The notes below the pieces were generated by a model. It did not search any database and was not told where the DNA came from. It worked only from the letters and a program-made list of their open reading frames with translations. Of a stretch of DNA of 19,705 nt, positions 1 to 7,381 are shown piece after piece. A program made the position numbers and the translations under genes. Within the stretch, counting starts at the first letter, position 1; every line of letters begins with the position of its first letter. The DNA is from Streptomyces sp. WM6378 (GTDB lineage Bacteria; Actinomycetota; Actinomycetes; Streptomycetales; Streptomycetaceae): contig NZ_LGDD01000020.1 of the NCBI RefSeq assembly GCF_001279695.1, positions 1-19,705 of the forward strand. The letters run 5' to 3'.

Positions 1-2
1 GC

Positions 3-821
3 TTCAAGAAGGTCGACCAGAACGGCGGCACCAACTACCCGACCGCGGACTCGGGTTGGGCCGGCGAGATCTCCCTCGACGTCGACATGGTCAGCGCCGC
101 CTGCCCGCAGTGCCACATCCTGCTCGTCGAGGCCAACACCGCGAACATGAACGACCTGGGCGCCGCGGTGAACCGCGCGGTCACCATGGGCGCCAAGTTC
201 GTCTCCAACAGCTACGGCGGCAGTGAGGACGCCTCCGACACCACCTCCGACGCCTCCTACTTCAACCACCCGGGCGTCGCCATCACCGTCTCCTCCGGTG
301 ACAGCGGCTACGGCGTCGAGTACCCGGCGGCCTCGCAGTACGTCACCGCCGTCGGCGGCACCTCGCTGAAGAAGGACAGCAGCACGCGCGGCTGGTCCGA
401 GTCGGTCTGGGGCTCCAGCTCCGGTGGCGACGGCGCCGGTTCCGGCTGCTCGGCCTACGACCCGAAGCCGTCCTGGCAGAAGGACACCGGCTGCGCCAAG
501 CGCACCGTCGCCGACGTCTCCGCGGTCGCCGACCCGGCCACCGGCCTCGCGGTGTACGACAGTTACCAGGCGAGCGGCTGGAACGTGTACGGCGGCACCA
601 GCGCCTCCTCGCCGATCATCGCGAGCGTGTACGCCCTGGCCGGCACCCCCGGCGCGAGCTCCACTCCCTCGTCCTTCCCCTACGCCCACACCGGTTCGCT
701 GAACGACGTCACCTCCGGCGCCAACGGCAGCTGCGGCAACTACCTGTGCAAGGCGGGTACGGGCTACGACGGCCCGACCGGCCTCGGCACCCCGAACGGC
801 ACGGCGGCCTTCACCGGCTGA
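3..821 (+). CDS. S53 family (sedolisin/kumamolisin-like) serine-carboxyl peptidase, 5'-truncated
   Basis: This is the C-terminal 272 residues of a secreted acid-type endopeptidase; the signal peptide, pro-domain and start lie before the window. Counting from the first full codon at base 3, Glu22 and Asp26 form the E-x3-D pair of the sedolisin Glu-Asp-Ser triad. Asp100 in SSGDSGYG is the oxyanion-hole aspartate, and Ser200 in GGTSASSP is the nucleophile. The tail (NDVTSG...GYDGPTGLGTPNG) matches the calcium-binding loop that closes S53 catalytic domains, so the 3' end looks intact. Several cysteines (for example SAACPQC and GSCGNYLC) suggest disulfides in an exported protein. The absence of the DTG/H subtilisin motifs and the presence of E-x3-D favour S53 over S8. 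The family call is confident; the substrate is unknown. The gene ends in a strong hairpin shared with the convergent neighbour. Confidence 0.93.
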   Translation, partial: FKKVDQNGGTNYPTADSGWAGEISLDVDMVSAACPQCHILLVEANTANMNDLGAAVNRAVTMGAKFVSNSYGGSEDASDTTSDASYFNHPGVAITVSSGDSGYGVEYPAASQYVTAVGGTSLKKDSSTRGWSESVWGSSSGGDGAGSGCSAYDPKPSWQKDTGCAKRTVADVSAVADPATGLAVYDSYQASGWNVYGGTSASSPIIASVYALAGTPGASSTPSSFPYAHTGSLNDVTSGANGSCGNYLCKAGTGYDGPTGLGTPNGTAAFTG

Positions 822-836
822 CCGATCCAGTGAGCG

Positions 837-861
837 GGGGCCGTCGCATCGCGGCGGCCCC
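837..861. terminator. Bidirectional hairpin terminator between convergent genes
   Basis: Nine-base-pair inverted repeat: GGGGCCGTC at 837-845 pairs with GGCGGCCCC at 853-861 (one G-U pair), with a 7-nt loop. It lies between the protease stop (821) and the end of the erythromycin-esterase-like gene (878). There is no long T-run, which is usual in Streptomyces. Placement between two convergent stops supports terminator function. Confidence 0.65.
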
Positions 862-877
862 TTCGGCCGTCCCGGAG

Positions 878-2056
878 TCACGGGAGCCAGCGGAGCGGCG
901 ACACCTGGCGGATGTGAACGAGCACGTCAAAGGCGTCGGCGAGCGAGTCGACCGCGAGGTATCCGGTGGTGTCGCGGGACGGGTCGTAGACGCCGCTGAT
1001 CACACGGGCCTTCGCCGGACCGTCCCACTGACTGCGGACGTCGTCGAGGCGCAGGTCCCGCCAGTGCGCGGGCAGGTCCACCTCGCCGAGCCGCGCGTCG
1101 ATCAGGTCACCGGCCGGTTCCGGGACGGTGACGGAACCGAGGTCCCCGTGGTGGAAGCCGATCGCCACGGATACGTACCGGGCGCCGTAATGCCCCCGGA
1201 GCAGGCTGCCGACGGTGGGCTGCCGGCCGCGCTCGGGCGCCATGCCCAGGACCGTCTCGGCCGCCGACGTGTGCGCGATGCCGTCCCAGTAGACGGTGCG
1301 CAGACCGGTCCGCCGCTGGAATTCGCTGATGGCTTCGCCCCAATCCCCGGCCTCGCCCGCGTAGTTGCCCCGCCCGGCGACGCTGTGTTCGTGGAAGTCC
1401 ACGATCAGCCGCATCCGCGCCAGGACGTCGTCGTGCGTTCCGGCGCCGGGCAGCGACCGGATCAGCGCGAGCGCACCGCGGGCATGCTCGGCGAAGGGAC
1501 GTCCCGGGTGGATTCCCCGAGCGCGCTGGACGTGCTCATCGGTCCGGTGCGCGGTCCGGATCGGGTCCAGGTGGGATGCCAGCTCCGCAAGCCGCTCGGG
1601 GGCCGACTCCCGGACGTGGTCCAGGACGGCGTCGTAATCCTCCGGCCCCGCCTGCACGGGCCGCACACCGAAGACCCGTACGGGGTCGTGCGGGTGGTCC
1701 CGGTTGAACTCCCGTATCCACTCCAGCGACGCGGCCAGCTCGACGGTGCGCTGGGGGCGCCAGGCGTGGTCGAGCGCATCCGCGGCCGAGCCTTCGCCGC
1801 CCTGCACGTAACGGTCGAGCTCGGCGCCGACACCGGCACTGTCCTGTACGGCGAGCGCTCGGAACCCGTGCTGCCGGACCAGCCGGCGGAAGAGCTGGTC
1901 CCGTACGCCGAAGGTCTCCCGGGAGAAGCGCGTGGACTCCCCGATGCCGACGACGGTCGCCGCGTCCCCGGCGAGCCTGTCGGCCAGCTCGTCGAGCGAG
2001 GCGTCGGAGAGGGGGAGGGAAGGGATCGAGGCCTGGGAATCCGCGGTGTTCGTCAT
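878..2056 (-). CDS. Erythromycin esterase family (Ere-like) hydrolase with an atypical active-site motif
   Basis: A 392-residue protein. ATG at 2056 is chosen because GGAGG sits 9 nt upstream; an upstream in-frame start at 2131 would run through the operator-like repeat. The fold call rests on the N-terminal VVGIGESTRFSRE (residues 35-47), where Ere proteins have GExTH, and on FRALAVQDSAG, VYWDGIAHTS, VAIGFHHGD and the C-terminal DAFDVLVHIRQVSP. All of these fall in the family order. EreA/EreB hydrolyse the macrolactone of erythromycin-type antibiotics with an active-site His in the GExxH motif. Here that position is Arg43, while Glu40 is kept. Macrolide hydrolysis therefore cannot be assumed; many Streptomyces paralogues in this family have unknown substrates. 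No signal peptide is visible, so it is probably cytoplasmic. Confidence 0.82.
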   Translation of the reverse strand: MTNTADSQASIPSLPLSDASLDELADRLAGDAATVVGIGESTRFSRETFGVRDQLFRRLVRQHGFRALAVQDSAGVGAELDRYVQGGEGSAADALDHAWRPQRTVELAASLEWIREFNRDHPHDPVRVFGVRPVQAGPEDYDAVLDHVRESAPERLAELASHLDPIRTAHRTDEHVQRARGIHPGRPFAEHARGALALIRSLPGAGTHDDVLARMRLIVDFHEHSVAGRGNYAGEAGDWGEAISEFQRRTGLRTVYWDGIAHTSAAETVLGMAPERGRQPTVGSLLRGHYGARYVSVAIGFHHGDLGSVTVPEPAGDLIDARLGEVDLPAHWRDLRLDDVRSQWDGPAKARVISGVYDPSRDTTGYLAVDSLADAFDVLVHIRQVSPLRWLP

Positions 2057-2071
2057 GCCGCTCAGCCTCCA

Positions 2072-2091
2072 ACCTGAAGTCCGATTGAGGT
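2072..2091 (-). promoter_or_regulatory. MerR-type operator-like inverted repeat with TTGACC -35 upstream of the Ere-like gene
   Basis: Reading the minus strand, TTGACC (complement of 2089-2094) overlaps an inverted repeat ACCTCAA-6 nt-TTCAGGT with one arm mismatch. A repeat starting inside a TTGAC -35 box and filling a long spacer is the usual architecture of promoters activated by MerR-family regulators. It lies 16-35 nt upstream of the ATG at 2056. No MerR gene is in the window, and no convincing -10 box is visible. Confidence 0.5.
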
Positions 2092-2226
2092 CAAGGGTCG
2101 GTGTGCCGGAGTGTCCGTACGGAGTGAACACCCGAGCCCCGCCGGACAGTTGTGGGTGGGACTCCGGCCTATTCCCGTACCTGGGAAACTGACCGGGTGG
2201 TCTATATCACCCCCCGTCAACCCCTC

Positions 2227-2242
2227 CCTACGGTGGCGTAGG
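2227..2242. promoter_or_regulatory. CCTACG-N4-CGTAGG palindrome in the SGNH hydrolase promoter region
   Basis: Perfect 6-bp inverted repeat CCTACG (2227-2232) and CGTAGG (2237-2242) around GTGG. It lies 30 nt upstream of the GTG start at 2272, in the divergent intergenic region. CTACG-N4-CGTAG palindromes are a form often used by TetR-family repressors in actinobacteria, so an operator is the likeliest reading. Assigning a regulator is not possible from this window. Confidence 0.5.
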
Positions 2243-2271
2243 TCACTTGCGTGGGTGGAGGATAAGCACTC

Positions 2272-3063
2272 GTGGCAGACGATTCGAGATCATTCAGCAG
2301 CGGCACGTTCGGGTCGTACACGGCGATCGGCGACAGCTTCACGGAGGGCGTCGGTGACCCCGGCCCGGACGGGACGTTCGTCGGCTGGGCGGACCGGTTC
2401 GCGGTGCTGCTCGCAGATCAGCGGCCCGAGGGGTCCTTCCGCTACGCCAACCTCGCGGTCCGGGGCAAGCTCCTCGACCAGATCGTCGAGGACCAGGTGC
2501 CCAGGGCCAAGGAGCTCGCTCCCGACCTGGTGAGCTTCTGCGCGGGCGGCAACGACATCATCCGGCCCGGCACGGACCCCGACGAGGTGGCCGAACGCTT
2601 CGAGCGGGCCCTTGCCGACCTGAAGCCGGCCGTCGGCACCGTCATGGTGACCACGGGCTTCGACACCCGGGGCGTCACGCTGCTCCGCCACCTGCGGGGC
2701 AAGATCGCGACGTACAACGGGCACGTGCGGGCCATCGCGGACCGCTACGACTGCCCGGTGCTCGACCTCTGGTCCCTCAAGTCCGTCCAGGACCGGCGGG
2801 CCTGGGACGGCGACCGGCTGCACCTCTCCGCCGAGGGGCACACCCGGGTCGCGCTGCGCGCCGCCCAGGTGCTCGGGCTCGACGTCCCGGCCGACCCGGA
2901 CCAGCCGTGGCCCCCGCTGCCGCCGCGAGGCACCCTTGAGGTGCGGCGCGACGACATCCACTGGGCGCGCGAGTACCTCGTGCCGTGGATCGGGCGGCGG
3001 CTGCGCGGCGAGTCCTCGGGAGACGAGGTCTCGGCCAAGCGGCCCGACCTGCTGCCCCTCTGA
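2272..3063 (+). CDS. SGNH/GDSL-family hydrolase
   Basis: A 263-residue esterase/lipase-type hydrolase. Start is GTG at 2272, with GGAGG at 2257-2261 (10 nt spacing). All SGNH blocks are visible: block I AIGDSFTEG with nucleophile Ser22, block II NLAVRGK with its Gly, block III CAGGNDI with the oxyanion Asn, and block V DRLHLSAEGH with catalytic Asp and His. The region after about residue 205 is a Pro-rich linker followed by a basic C-terminal tail. There is no signal peptide, so a cytoplasmic enzyme is likely. The natural ester substrate cannot be told from sequence. It is transcribed divergently from the Ere-like gene and converges on the epimerase gene. Confidence 0.92.
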   Translation: MADDSRSFSSGTFGSYTAIGDSFTEGVGDPGPDGTFVGWADRFAVLLADQRPEGSFRYANLAVRGKLLDQIVEDQVPRAKELAPDLVSFCAGGNDIIRPGTDPDEVAERFERALADLKPAVGTVMVTTGFDTRGVTLLRHLRGKIATYNGHVRAIADRYDCPVLDLWSLKSVQDRRAWDGDRLHLSAEGHTRVALRAAQVLGLDVPADPDQPWPPLPPRGTLEVRRDDIHWAREYLVPWIGRRLRGESSGDEVSAKRPDLLPL

Positions 3064-3071
3064 CGAACCAT

Positions 3072-3112
3072 CAGGCCTGACGGAGCGTCATCAGGTGGCG
3101 CGGTCAGGCCTG
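3072..3112. terminator. Bidirectional hairpin terminator
   Basis: Perfect 10-bp inverted repeat: CAGGCCTGAC (3072-3081) and GTCAGGCCTG (3103-3112), 21-nt loop. It starts 9 nt after the SGNH hydrolase stop and 23 nt past the end of the convergent epimerase gene, so it can serve both transcripts. Confidence 0.7.
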
Positions 3113-3134
3113 TTGGGTCGCACGGGCTGTGGGG

Positions 3135-4136
3135 CTACGCGGACGGTCGGCCGGCCAGCACCTTCGCCTCGGTCTCCGGGTCGAGGCCGACCCGGGGGCG
3201 GTCCGGGCGCTGGGGCGCGGTCCCGCCGATCGAGCGGAGCCAGGCCCAGGTGTCGGCGACCGTCTCCTCGACGGGGCGGCACCGCAGCCCGGCCCCGACC
3301 GCCTTCACCACCGCCGATCCGTGGAACTTGTCGTGCAGCTCGCCGGGCGGAAGCCACACCGGCAGCTGCTGCCACGGCTGGATGCCGGCCGCGAGGATCG
3401 GCCCGGGGTCGGTCCAGCGCAGCACGGCCCGGTCGCCGGTGACCCGCACACAGGCTTCGAGGAGCGTGCCCATCGTCGCGTGCCCCGGCGGGCTGACGAG
3501 GTTGTACGGGCCGCTGAGGCCGGCCTCGGCCGCGTCCAGGGTCCACTCCGCGAGGTCGCGGCAGTCGATGTACTGGATGCCCAGGTCGCGCGGGCCCGGC
3601 GCGAGCATGTCGCCGCCGCGTGCGGCGCGGTCCAGCCACCAGGGCAGTCGGCCGATGTTCTCCCACGGGCCGAGGATCAGCCCGGCGCGCACCAACAGGG
3701 CCCGGTCCGCGCCGAATTCGCGCATCGCGGCCAGTTCTCCGCCGCGCTTGGCCTGCGGATAGGCCACTTCGCCCGCCTCGTCTGCGGAGCCGTCCACCAG
3801 CGGCGCGTCCTCGCCCGCGCCGGCCGGCGCCGTCTCGGGATACACCGAGCGGCTCGACACGTAGATGTACCGACCGGCTCGCCCGGTGAGCAGCCGGGCC
3901 GCGTCGCGGACGGCGGCCGGGGCGTGCGACCACGTGTCGACGACCACGTCCCACTCGCCGTCCGCGAGCGCCGCGAGGCCTTCGGGGGAGGTGCGGTCGC
4001 CGTGCAGCGAGGCCACCCCCGCAGGTGGTTCGTGCCGCCCGCGGTGGAAGACCGTCACCTCGTGCCCGCGTGCCAGGGCCGCCTCGGTGACAGCCCGGCC
4101 GACGAATTCCGTTCCGCCCAGCATCAGCAGTCTCAT
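3135..4136 (-). CDS. NAD-dependent epimerase/dehydratase-like (extended/atypical SDR) protein
   Basis: A 333-residue Rossmann-fold protein. ATG at 4136 is chosen because MRLLMLGGTEFVG begins the first beta strand at once; the longer frame (start 4298) would add a low-complexity leader and cross the terminator hairpin at 4210-4241. Residues 7-13 (GGTEFVG) are the dinucleotide-binding Gly motif. YIYVSSRSVYPE (about 90-101) is the beta-strand plus Ser segment, and Tyr126-x3-Lys130 is the catalytic YxxxK pair. GGTEFVG with FHRG after beta-2 resembles the atypical SDR group that includes CSP41/isoflavone-reductase-like reductases. The substrate is unknown; sugar-nucleotide epimerisation is not implied. 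The ribosome binding site is weak. Confidence 0.88.
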   Translation of the reverse strand: MRLLMLGGTEFVGRAVTEAALARGHEVTVFHRGRHEPPAGVASLHGDRTSPEGLAALADGEWDVVVDTWSHAPAAVRDAARLLTGRAGRYIYVSSRSVYPETAPAGAGEDAPLVDGSADEAGEVAYPQAKRGGELAAMREFGADRALLVRAGLILGPWENIGRLPWWLDRAARGGDMLAPGPRDLGIQYIDCRDLAEWTLDAAEAGLSGPYNLVSPPGHATMGTLLEACVRVTGDRAVLRWTDPGPILAAGIQPWQQLPVWLPPGELHDKFHGSAVVKAVGAGLRCRPVEETVADTWAWLRSIGGTAPQRPDRPRVGLDPETEAKVLAGRPSA

Positions 4137-4209
4137 GATCGCCACTCTGCCCGCTGGGGGAGAGGCCGGGGAAGGCTGCTTGCTCTCGGCGTAATCCCGT
4201 GAACCGGGA

Positions 4210-4241
4210 ACCTTCACCGTGCCCCCCGGCACAGTGAAGGT
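4210..4241 (-). terminator. Strong hairpin downstream of the PAP2/Aur1-like gene
   Basis: ACCTTCAC (4210-4217) pairs with GTGAAGGT (4234-4241). After a C/A mismatch, GTGCC (4219-4223) pairs with GGCAC (4228-4232) around a 4-nt C loop. It lies 73 nt beyond the stop of the membrane gene (4314) and 74 nt before the epimerase ATG. This suggests the two same-strand genes are separate transcription units, although attenuation cannot be excluded. Confidence 0.6.
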
Positions 4242-4313
4242 CTTCGCCCGCACACGTTCAGCTTCCCGTCCCCTGGCGGTCAGCGCTCGGCCCACCACCC
4301 GCGGCAGGATGAC

Positions 4314-5636
4314 TCAGACGAGTTCGGGCTGCAGTTCCGGCTGCCGCGCCGGTGCGACCTGCGGCTCCCACAGCTTGGTCGTCCGTACGAAGCCGTAGAT
4401 CACCGAGACCATCGCAAGGATGAGGAGGGGGCCGAACACCCACGGATGATCGGCCATCTGTACCGGCAGATAGCGATAGGACACCAAGAGCGCGGTGAAG
4501 ACGACCGTGCCGTAGGCGACCAGCTGGATTCCGGCCCGGTCCCAGCCGCGCGCGAGCGAGCGCAGCGCCGCCTCGATCGTGAGCGCGAAGACCACGCCCG
4601 CGATGATGTCGGTGCCGTAGTGATAACCGAATCCCAGCGTCGCACCCAGCGTGGCGATCAGCCAGAAAGCACCCGCCATGCGCAGGATCAGCGGGCCCTT
4701 GCGGGAATGGATGAAGATGGTGGTGGCCCACGCGGTGTGCAGGCTGGGCATGCAGTTGCGCGGGGTGAATTCGTTGAATGCCATGTGGTGCGGGGCACCG
4801 CCCGGCGGGGTGTTCGGCCACAGGTTGGCCACCGCGAAGTTTCCGCCGTCGGCGCCGTACACGAAGATCGGTCCGACCACCGGGAAGATCATGTAGATGG
4901 CCGGCCCGAGCAGACCGATCACCAGGAAGGTGCGCACCAGGTGGTGGGCCGGGAAGCGGCGTTCGGCCGCCACGTTGCGCAGCTGGTACAGCGCGACGAT
5001 GACCGCGGCCACGGCGAGCTGGATGTAGACGTAGTCGAGGACGTGCGCGCCGATCGAGCCGGTGGCGTTGACGATCCGGCCCGCCACCCAGGAGGGGTCG
5101 CCCAGCGCGTGATCGGCGGTCGCCACGTACTGGTCGAGCACCGTCGGGCGGGTCTTCGAGGTGATGAGCAGCCAGGTGTCGCCGGTCTTGCGGCCGGCCA
5201 CCAGCAGGAGGCCGAGCCCGACGCCCTTCAGGAGCAGCATGCGTTCCTGGCCGGTGCGGCGCGTGATGGCGATGACCGTGCAGCCCAGCATCACCCACAA
5301 TGCGCCGTTGCCGAACATCATCTTGGCGTCGACTGCCCACCGCACCAGAAAGAAGATGACGTCGATACCGATCGCGGCACCGATCGCGATAAAGCGTTCC
5401 CGCCAGGTGAGCACCACCATCATCAACGCCATACTGGCGTACAACAGCGGCCCCGACTTGGGCGCGAATATCACCTCTTTCGCCTGATTGGTCATCGGCC
5501 CGGGCAGGCCGTAGTGGTGGGCGGCAATCTCCAACGCGATGAGGAATCCGAGGGCCACCACACCTGCCGCGGCCCACAGCATCACCCGTGGTTGACGCCA
5601 TGCAACTGTAATTCTGCTATTTATTCGCGATATCAA
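4314..5636 (-). CDS. PAP2 superfamily (Aur1/inositol phosphorylceramide synthase-like) polytopic membrane protein
   Basis: A 440-residue multi-pass membrane protein with many hydrophobic segments. PRNCMPSLHTAW with His300 and GYHYGTDIIAG with His339 and Asp343 are the two catalytic motifs of the PAP2_3/Aur1 branch of lipid phosphatases and phosphotransferases, which act through a phospho-histidine. The active site should face the extracytoplasmic side. Likely substrates are phospholipids or polyprenyl/inositol phospholipids, but this is inferred from family only. The start is uncertain: TTG at 5636 gives an Arg-rich N-terminus before the first TM but has no clear ribosome binding site; ATG at 5582 (18 residues shorter) is the alternative. 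A tandem 15-bp repeat lies just upstream. Confidence 0.87.
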   Translation of the reverse strand: MISRINSRITVAWRQPRVMLWAAAGVVALGFLIALEIAAHHYGLPGPMTNQAKEVIFAPKSGPLLYASMALMMVVLTWRERFIAIGAAIGIDVIFFLVRWAVDAKMMFGNGALWVMLGCTVIAITRRTGQERMLLLKGVGLGLLLVAGRKTGDTWLLITSKTRPTVLDQYVATADHALGDPSWVAGRIVNATGSIGAHVLDYVYIQLAVAAVIVALYQLRNVAAERRFPAHHLVRTFLVIGLLGPAIYMIFPVVGPIFVYGADGGNFAVANLWPNTPPGGAPHHMAFNEFTPRNCMPSLHTAWATTIFIHSRKGPLILRMAGAFWLIATLGATLGFGYHYGTDIIAGVVFALTIEAALRSLARGWDRAGIQLVAYGTVVFTALLVSYRYLPVQMADHPWVFGPLLILAMVSVIYGFVRTTKLWEPQVAPARQPELQPELV

Positions 5637-5643
5637 TTGTCTG

Positions 5644-5673
5644 GCCGATTTGTTAGACGCCGATTTGCGAGAC
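5644..5673 (-). repeat. Tandem 15-bp direct repeat immediately upstream of the PAP2-like gene
   Basis: Copies at 5644-5658 and 5659-5673 share 13 of 15 bases (GCCGATTTG, 2 variable bases, AGAC). They lie 8-37 nt upstream of the TTG start, in an AT-richer stretch. This spot could be an operator with two adjacent sites or a 5' UTR element. The reading frame through it has a stop further upstream and no start, so it is not coding with the gene. Confidence 0.5.
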
Positions 5674-5926
5674 GTTGACTAAGCGAGTCACTCTTCGTGG
5701 TCGATTGCATGGTTTCCGTGAAGGGTGGACGCTATGGGCGATCATCCGAGTCGGATCATGTTATCGGAGCGGCGCGAGTGGTTTTTACGGGGGTGTGGGT
5801 GGATTTCACCGTCCCTGAGCGGCGCGGCGGCCGGGCGATCCCGTGCCGCCTCGACGCAGGGCGCGGCGCCGCCGTGTAACGGCGAGGAGGGATCCGCGGC
5901 GGATGCCCGGCGCCGGGTGGCCGCGT
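5674..5926. other. Intergenic region upstream of the PAP2-like gene and downstream of the TetR gene
   Basis: I see no convincing gene here. The left part (to about 5800) is AT-richer than the rest and probably holds the PAP2-like promoter. It contains a palindrome ATCCGA-G-TCGGAT at 5744-5756. Next to the TetR stop are GC-rich self-complementary segments (TCCGCGGCGGA at 5893-5903 and CCCGGCGCCGGG at 5906-5917) that could terminate the TetR transcript. Confidence 0.4.
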
Positions 5927-6544
5927 TCAGCGGGTTGTGGTCAACTCCGCGCGTGCCACACCGAGTTCGCGAGCCAGTGCCTCGTCCGCCCACTCCAGCA
6001 TGGCCGCCCGCCCCAGCGAGCCCGGGTACGAGATCATCTGCACGGCCAGGCCGTCGAGGAGGGCGGTCAGCCGCCAGGCCGCCCCCGCCGGGTCCGCGCA
6101 GCCGAATTCTCCGGCCGCCGCACCTTCCGCCATCACCTCGGTCAGCGCGGCCTTCCACCGCTGATCGAGGCCGTGCGCCACCTCGCGCAGCGCGGGCTCG
6201 CGGAGCGCGGCCGCCCAGCCCTCGATCCACAGCCGCCAGCCCTTGGCCGGCCCGGTCGGCGCGTACCAGCGCACGGCCGCCCGCAGCCTGCGCAGCGCGC
6301 TGGTGCGGCGCCCGAGGATCTTGTGCAGCTGGGCCAGATCGTCCTCGGCGGCGTGGGCGAAGGCCGCCGCGACCAGCTTCTCCTTCGTCGAGAAGTGGTA
6401 CAGCACAAGGGCGTTGCTCACGCCGAGCGAAGCGGCGACATCGGCGATCCGTACGGCGGCGACGCCGCGCGACTCGATCTGCTCGACCGCGGCCCGCAGC
6501 AGTTCCTCGCGCCGTTCCGCCACGCCCAACCGCACTCTGGCCAT
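5927..6544 (-). CDS. TetR/AcrR family transcriptional regulator (BetI-like C-terminal domain)
   Basis: A 205-residue DNA-binding repressor-type protein. The N-terminal helix-turn-helix is clear: VRIADVAASLGVSNALVLYH (about residues 31-50), followed by FSTKEKLVAAAF, the canonical TetR signature. The all-helical ligand/dimer domain includes WRLWIEGWAAALREPALR and ends in LLDGLAVQMISYPG, typical of the BetI-type (TetR_C_6) group. ATG at 6544 begins MARVRLGVAERREELL. It lies 36 nt downstream of the polysaccharide-deacetylase stop on the same strand, so co-transcription is plausible. The ligand and target genes are unknown; no matching operator could be assigned with confidence. Confidence 0.92.
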   Translation of the reverse strand: MARVRLGVAERREELLRAAVEQIESRGVAAVRIADVAASLGVSNALVLYHFSTKEKLVAAAFAHAAEDDLAQLHKILGRRTSALRRLRAAVRWYAPTGPAKGWRLWIEGWAAALREPALREVAHGLDQRWKAALTEVMAEGAAAGEFGCADPAGAAWRLTALLDGLAVQMISYPGSLGRAAMLEWADEALARELGVARAELTTTR

Positions 6545-6580
6545 GGGCCGACCCTACACACGGGCCCGCGTGGTCGAGGG

Positions 6581-7381
6581 TCACGGCCGGTAGACGGTGC
6601 CCGGCCGTGCGGTGCCGGGCGCGAGCAGCTGCGGGACGGTCACGAACGTGTATCCGCGCTTCTTGAGCTCGTCGATGATGCCCGGGACGGCGGGCACCGT
6701 GCCGTCGTAGATGTCGTGCAGCAGGATGATCCCGTCGCGCCCGGCCTGGTCGAGTATCTGCTTCTGGATCAGGGCGCTGTCGGTGGTCGCGTAGTCCTTG
6801 GCGGTGGCGCTCCACAGCACCTGGGAGAGGCCAAGCTCTTTGCTGACGTCCGTGACCTCGCCGTCGGTGCGGCCCTGCGGCGGGCGCATCAGCGTTGGCT
6901 CGCGGCCGGTCAGGGCCTTGATCGCCTGTTGGGTGCGGCCGAGTTCGGAGCGGACCTCGGCCGGCTTCAGCTGATCGAGGCGGCGGTGCGTCCAGGTGTG
7001 GTTGGCGATCTCGTGGCCCTCGGCGGCGGCCCTGCGGACGGTATCCGGGTAGGTGTCCACGTGGTTCTTGCCGAGCAGGAAGAAGGTGGCGTGCACCTTC
7101 TTCTCCTTGAGGAGGTCGAGGAGCCGGGGCGTGTGCGGCCCCGGCCCGGCGTCGAAGGTCAGGGCGATGCACTTGGCCTTGGTGCAGTCCACGGAATCCG
7201 GGGCCTCGGCCGCATTGAGGTGGGCCTTGGCATCGGACGCCTTGACGCCGGCCTGCCCGCGCGCCTCCTTGGGAGAGGTGGAGTCCTGGCCGCAGCCGGC
7301 CAGGGTCAAGGTTAGCGCGGCGGCCGTGAGCAGGCACGCGGCGGCCCGGGACCGTATGGAACGTGAGCTGTTTCTGAGCAT
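6581..7381 (-). CDS. Polysaccharide deacetylase (NodB/CE4 fold) lipoprotein
   Basis: A 266-residue secreted lipoprotein. ATG at 7381 has GGGGAG upstream (9 nt spacing) and opens a basic n-region (MLRNSSRSIRSR), a hydrophobic core and the lipobox LAGC with Cys30. The longer frame upstream has no signal logic. NodB motifs in order are TFDAGP (75-80), NHTWTH with metal-ligand His128 and His132, RPPQG (166-170) and LLHDIYDGT with His222. Family members remove N-acetyl (or O-acetyl) groups from peptidoglycan, chitin or xylan using a divalent metal. The second Asp of the usual TFDDGP, a metal ligand, is Ala78 here. I recall FDAGP in other Streptomyces members, so the protein may still be active. 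The likely site of action is the outer face of the membrane or the cell wall. Confidence 0.92.
   Translation of the reverse strand: MLRNSSRSIRSRAAACLLTAAALTLTLAGCGQDSTSPKEARGQAGVKASDAKAHLNAAEAPDSVDCTKAKCIALTFDAGPGPHTPRLLDLLKEKKVHATFFLLGKNHVDTYPDTVRRAAAEGHEIANHTWTHRRLDQLKPAEVRSELGRTQQAIKALTGREPTLMRPPQGRTDGEVTDVSKELGLSQVLWSATAKDYATTDSALIQKQILDQAGRDGIILLHDIYDGTVPAVPGIIDELKKRGYTFVTVPQLLAPGTARPGTVYRP

Noticed and set aside
746..2077. 443-residue plus-strand open frame
   Set aside because: Antisense shadow of the Ere-like gene in GC-rich DNA; no domain-like segments, and it also overlaps the protease end.
2114..2123. TCCGTACGGA palindrome
   Set aside because: A 10-bp GC-rich palindrome with no helical spacing to other elements; such repeats are expected by chance in this DNA.
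4137..4298. Longer N-terminus for the epimerase-like protein
   Set aside because: It would translate through the terminator-like hairpin at 4210-4241; the Rossmann fold begins exactly at the ATG at 4136.
4446..5678. 410-residue plus-strand open frame over the PAP2-like gene
   Set aside because: His/Gln/Asp/Gly-rich antisense shadow; the opposite strand shows clear TM helices and PAP2 motifs.
5742..7337. 531-residue minus-strand open frame across the TetR and deacetylase genes
   Set aside because: It spans two real genes in another frame and reads as an Arg/Gly/Pro-rich low-complexity product.
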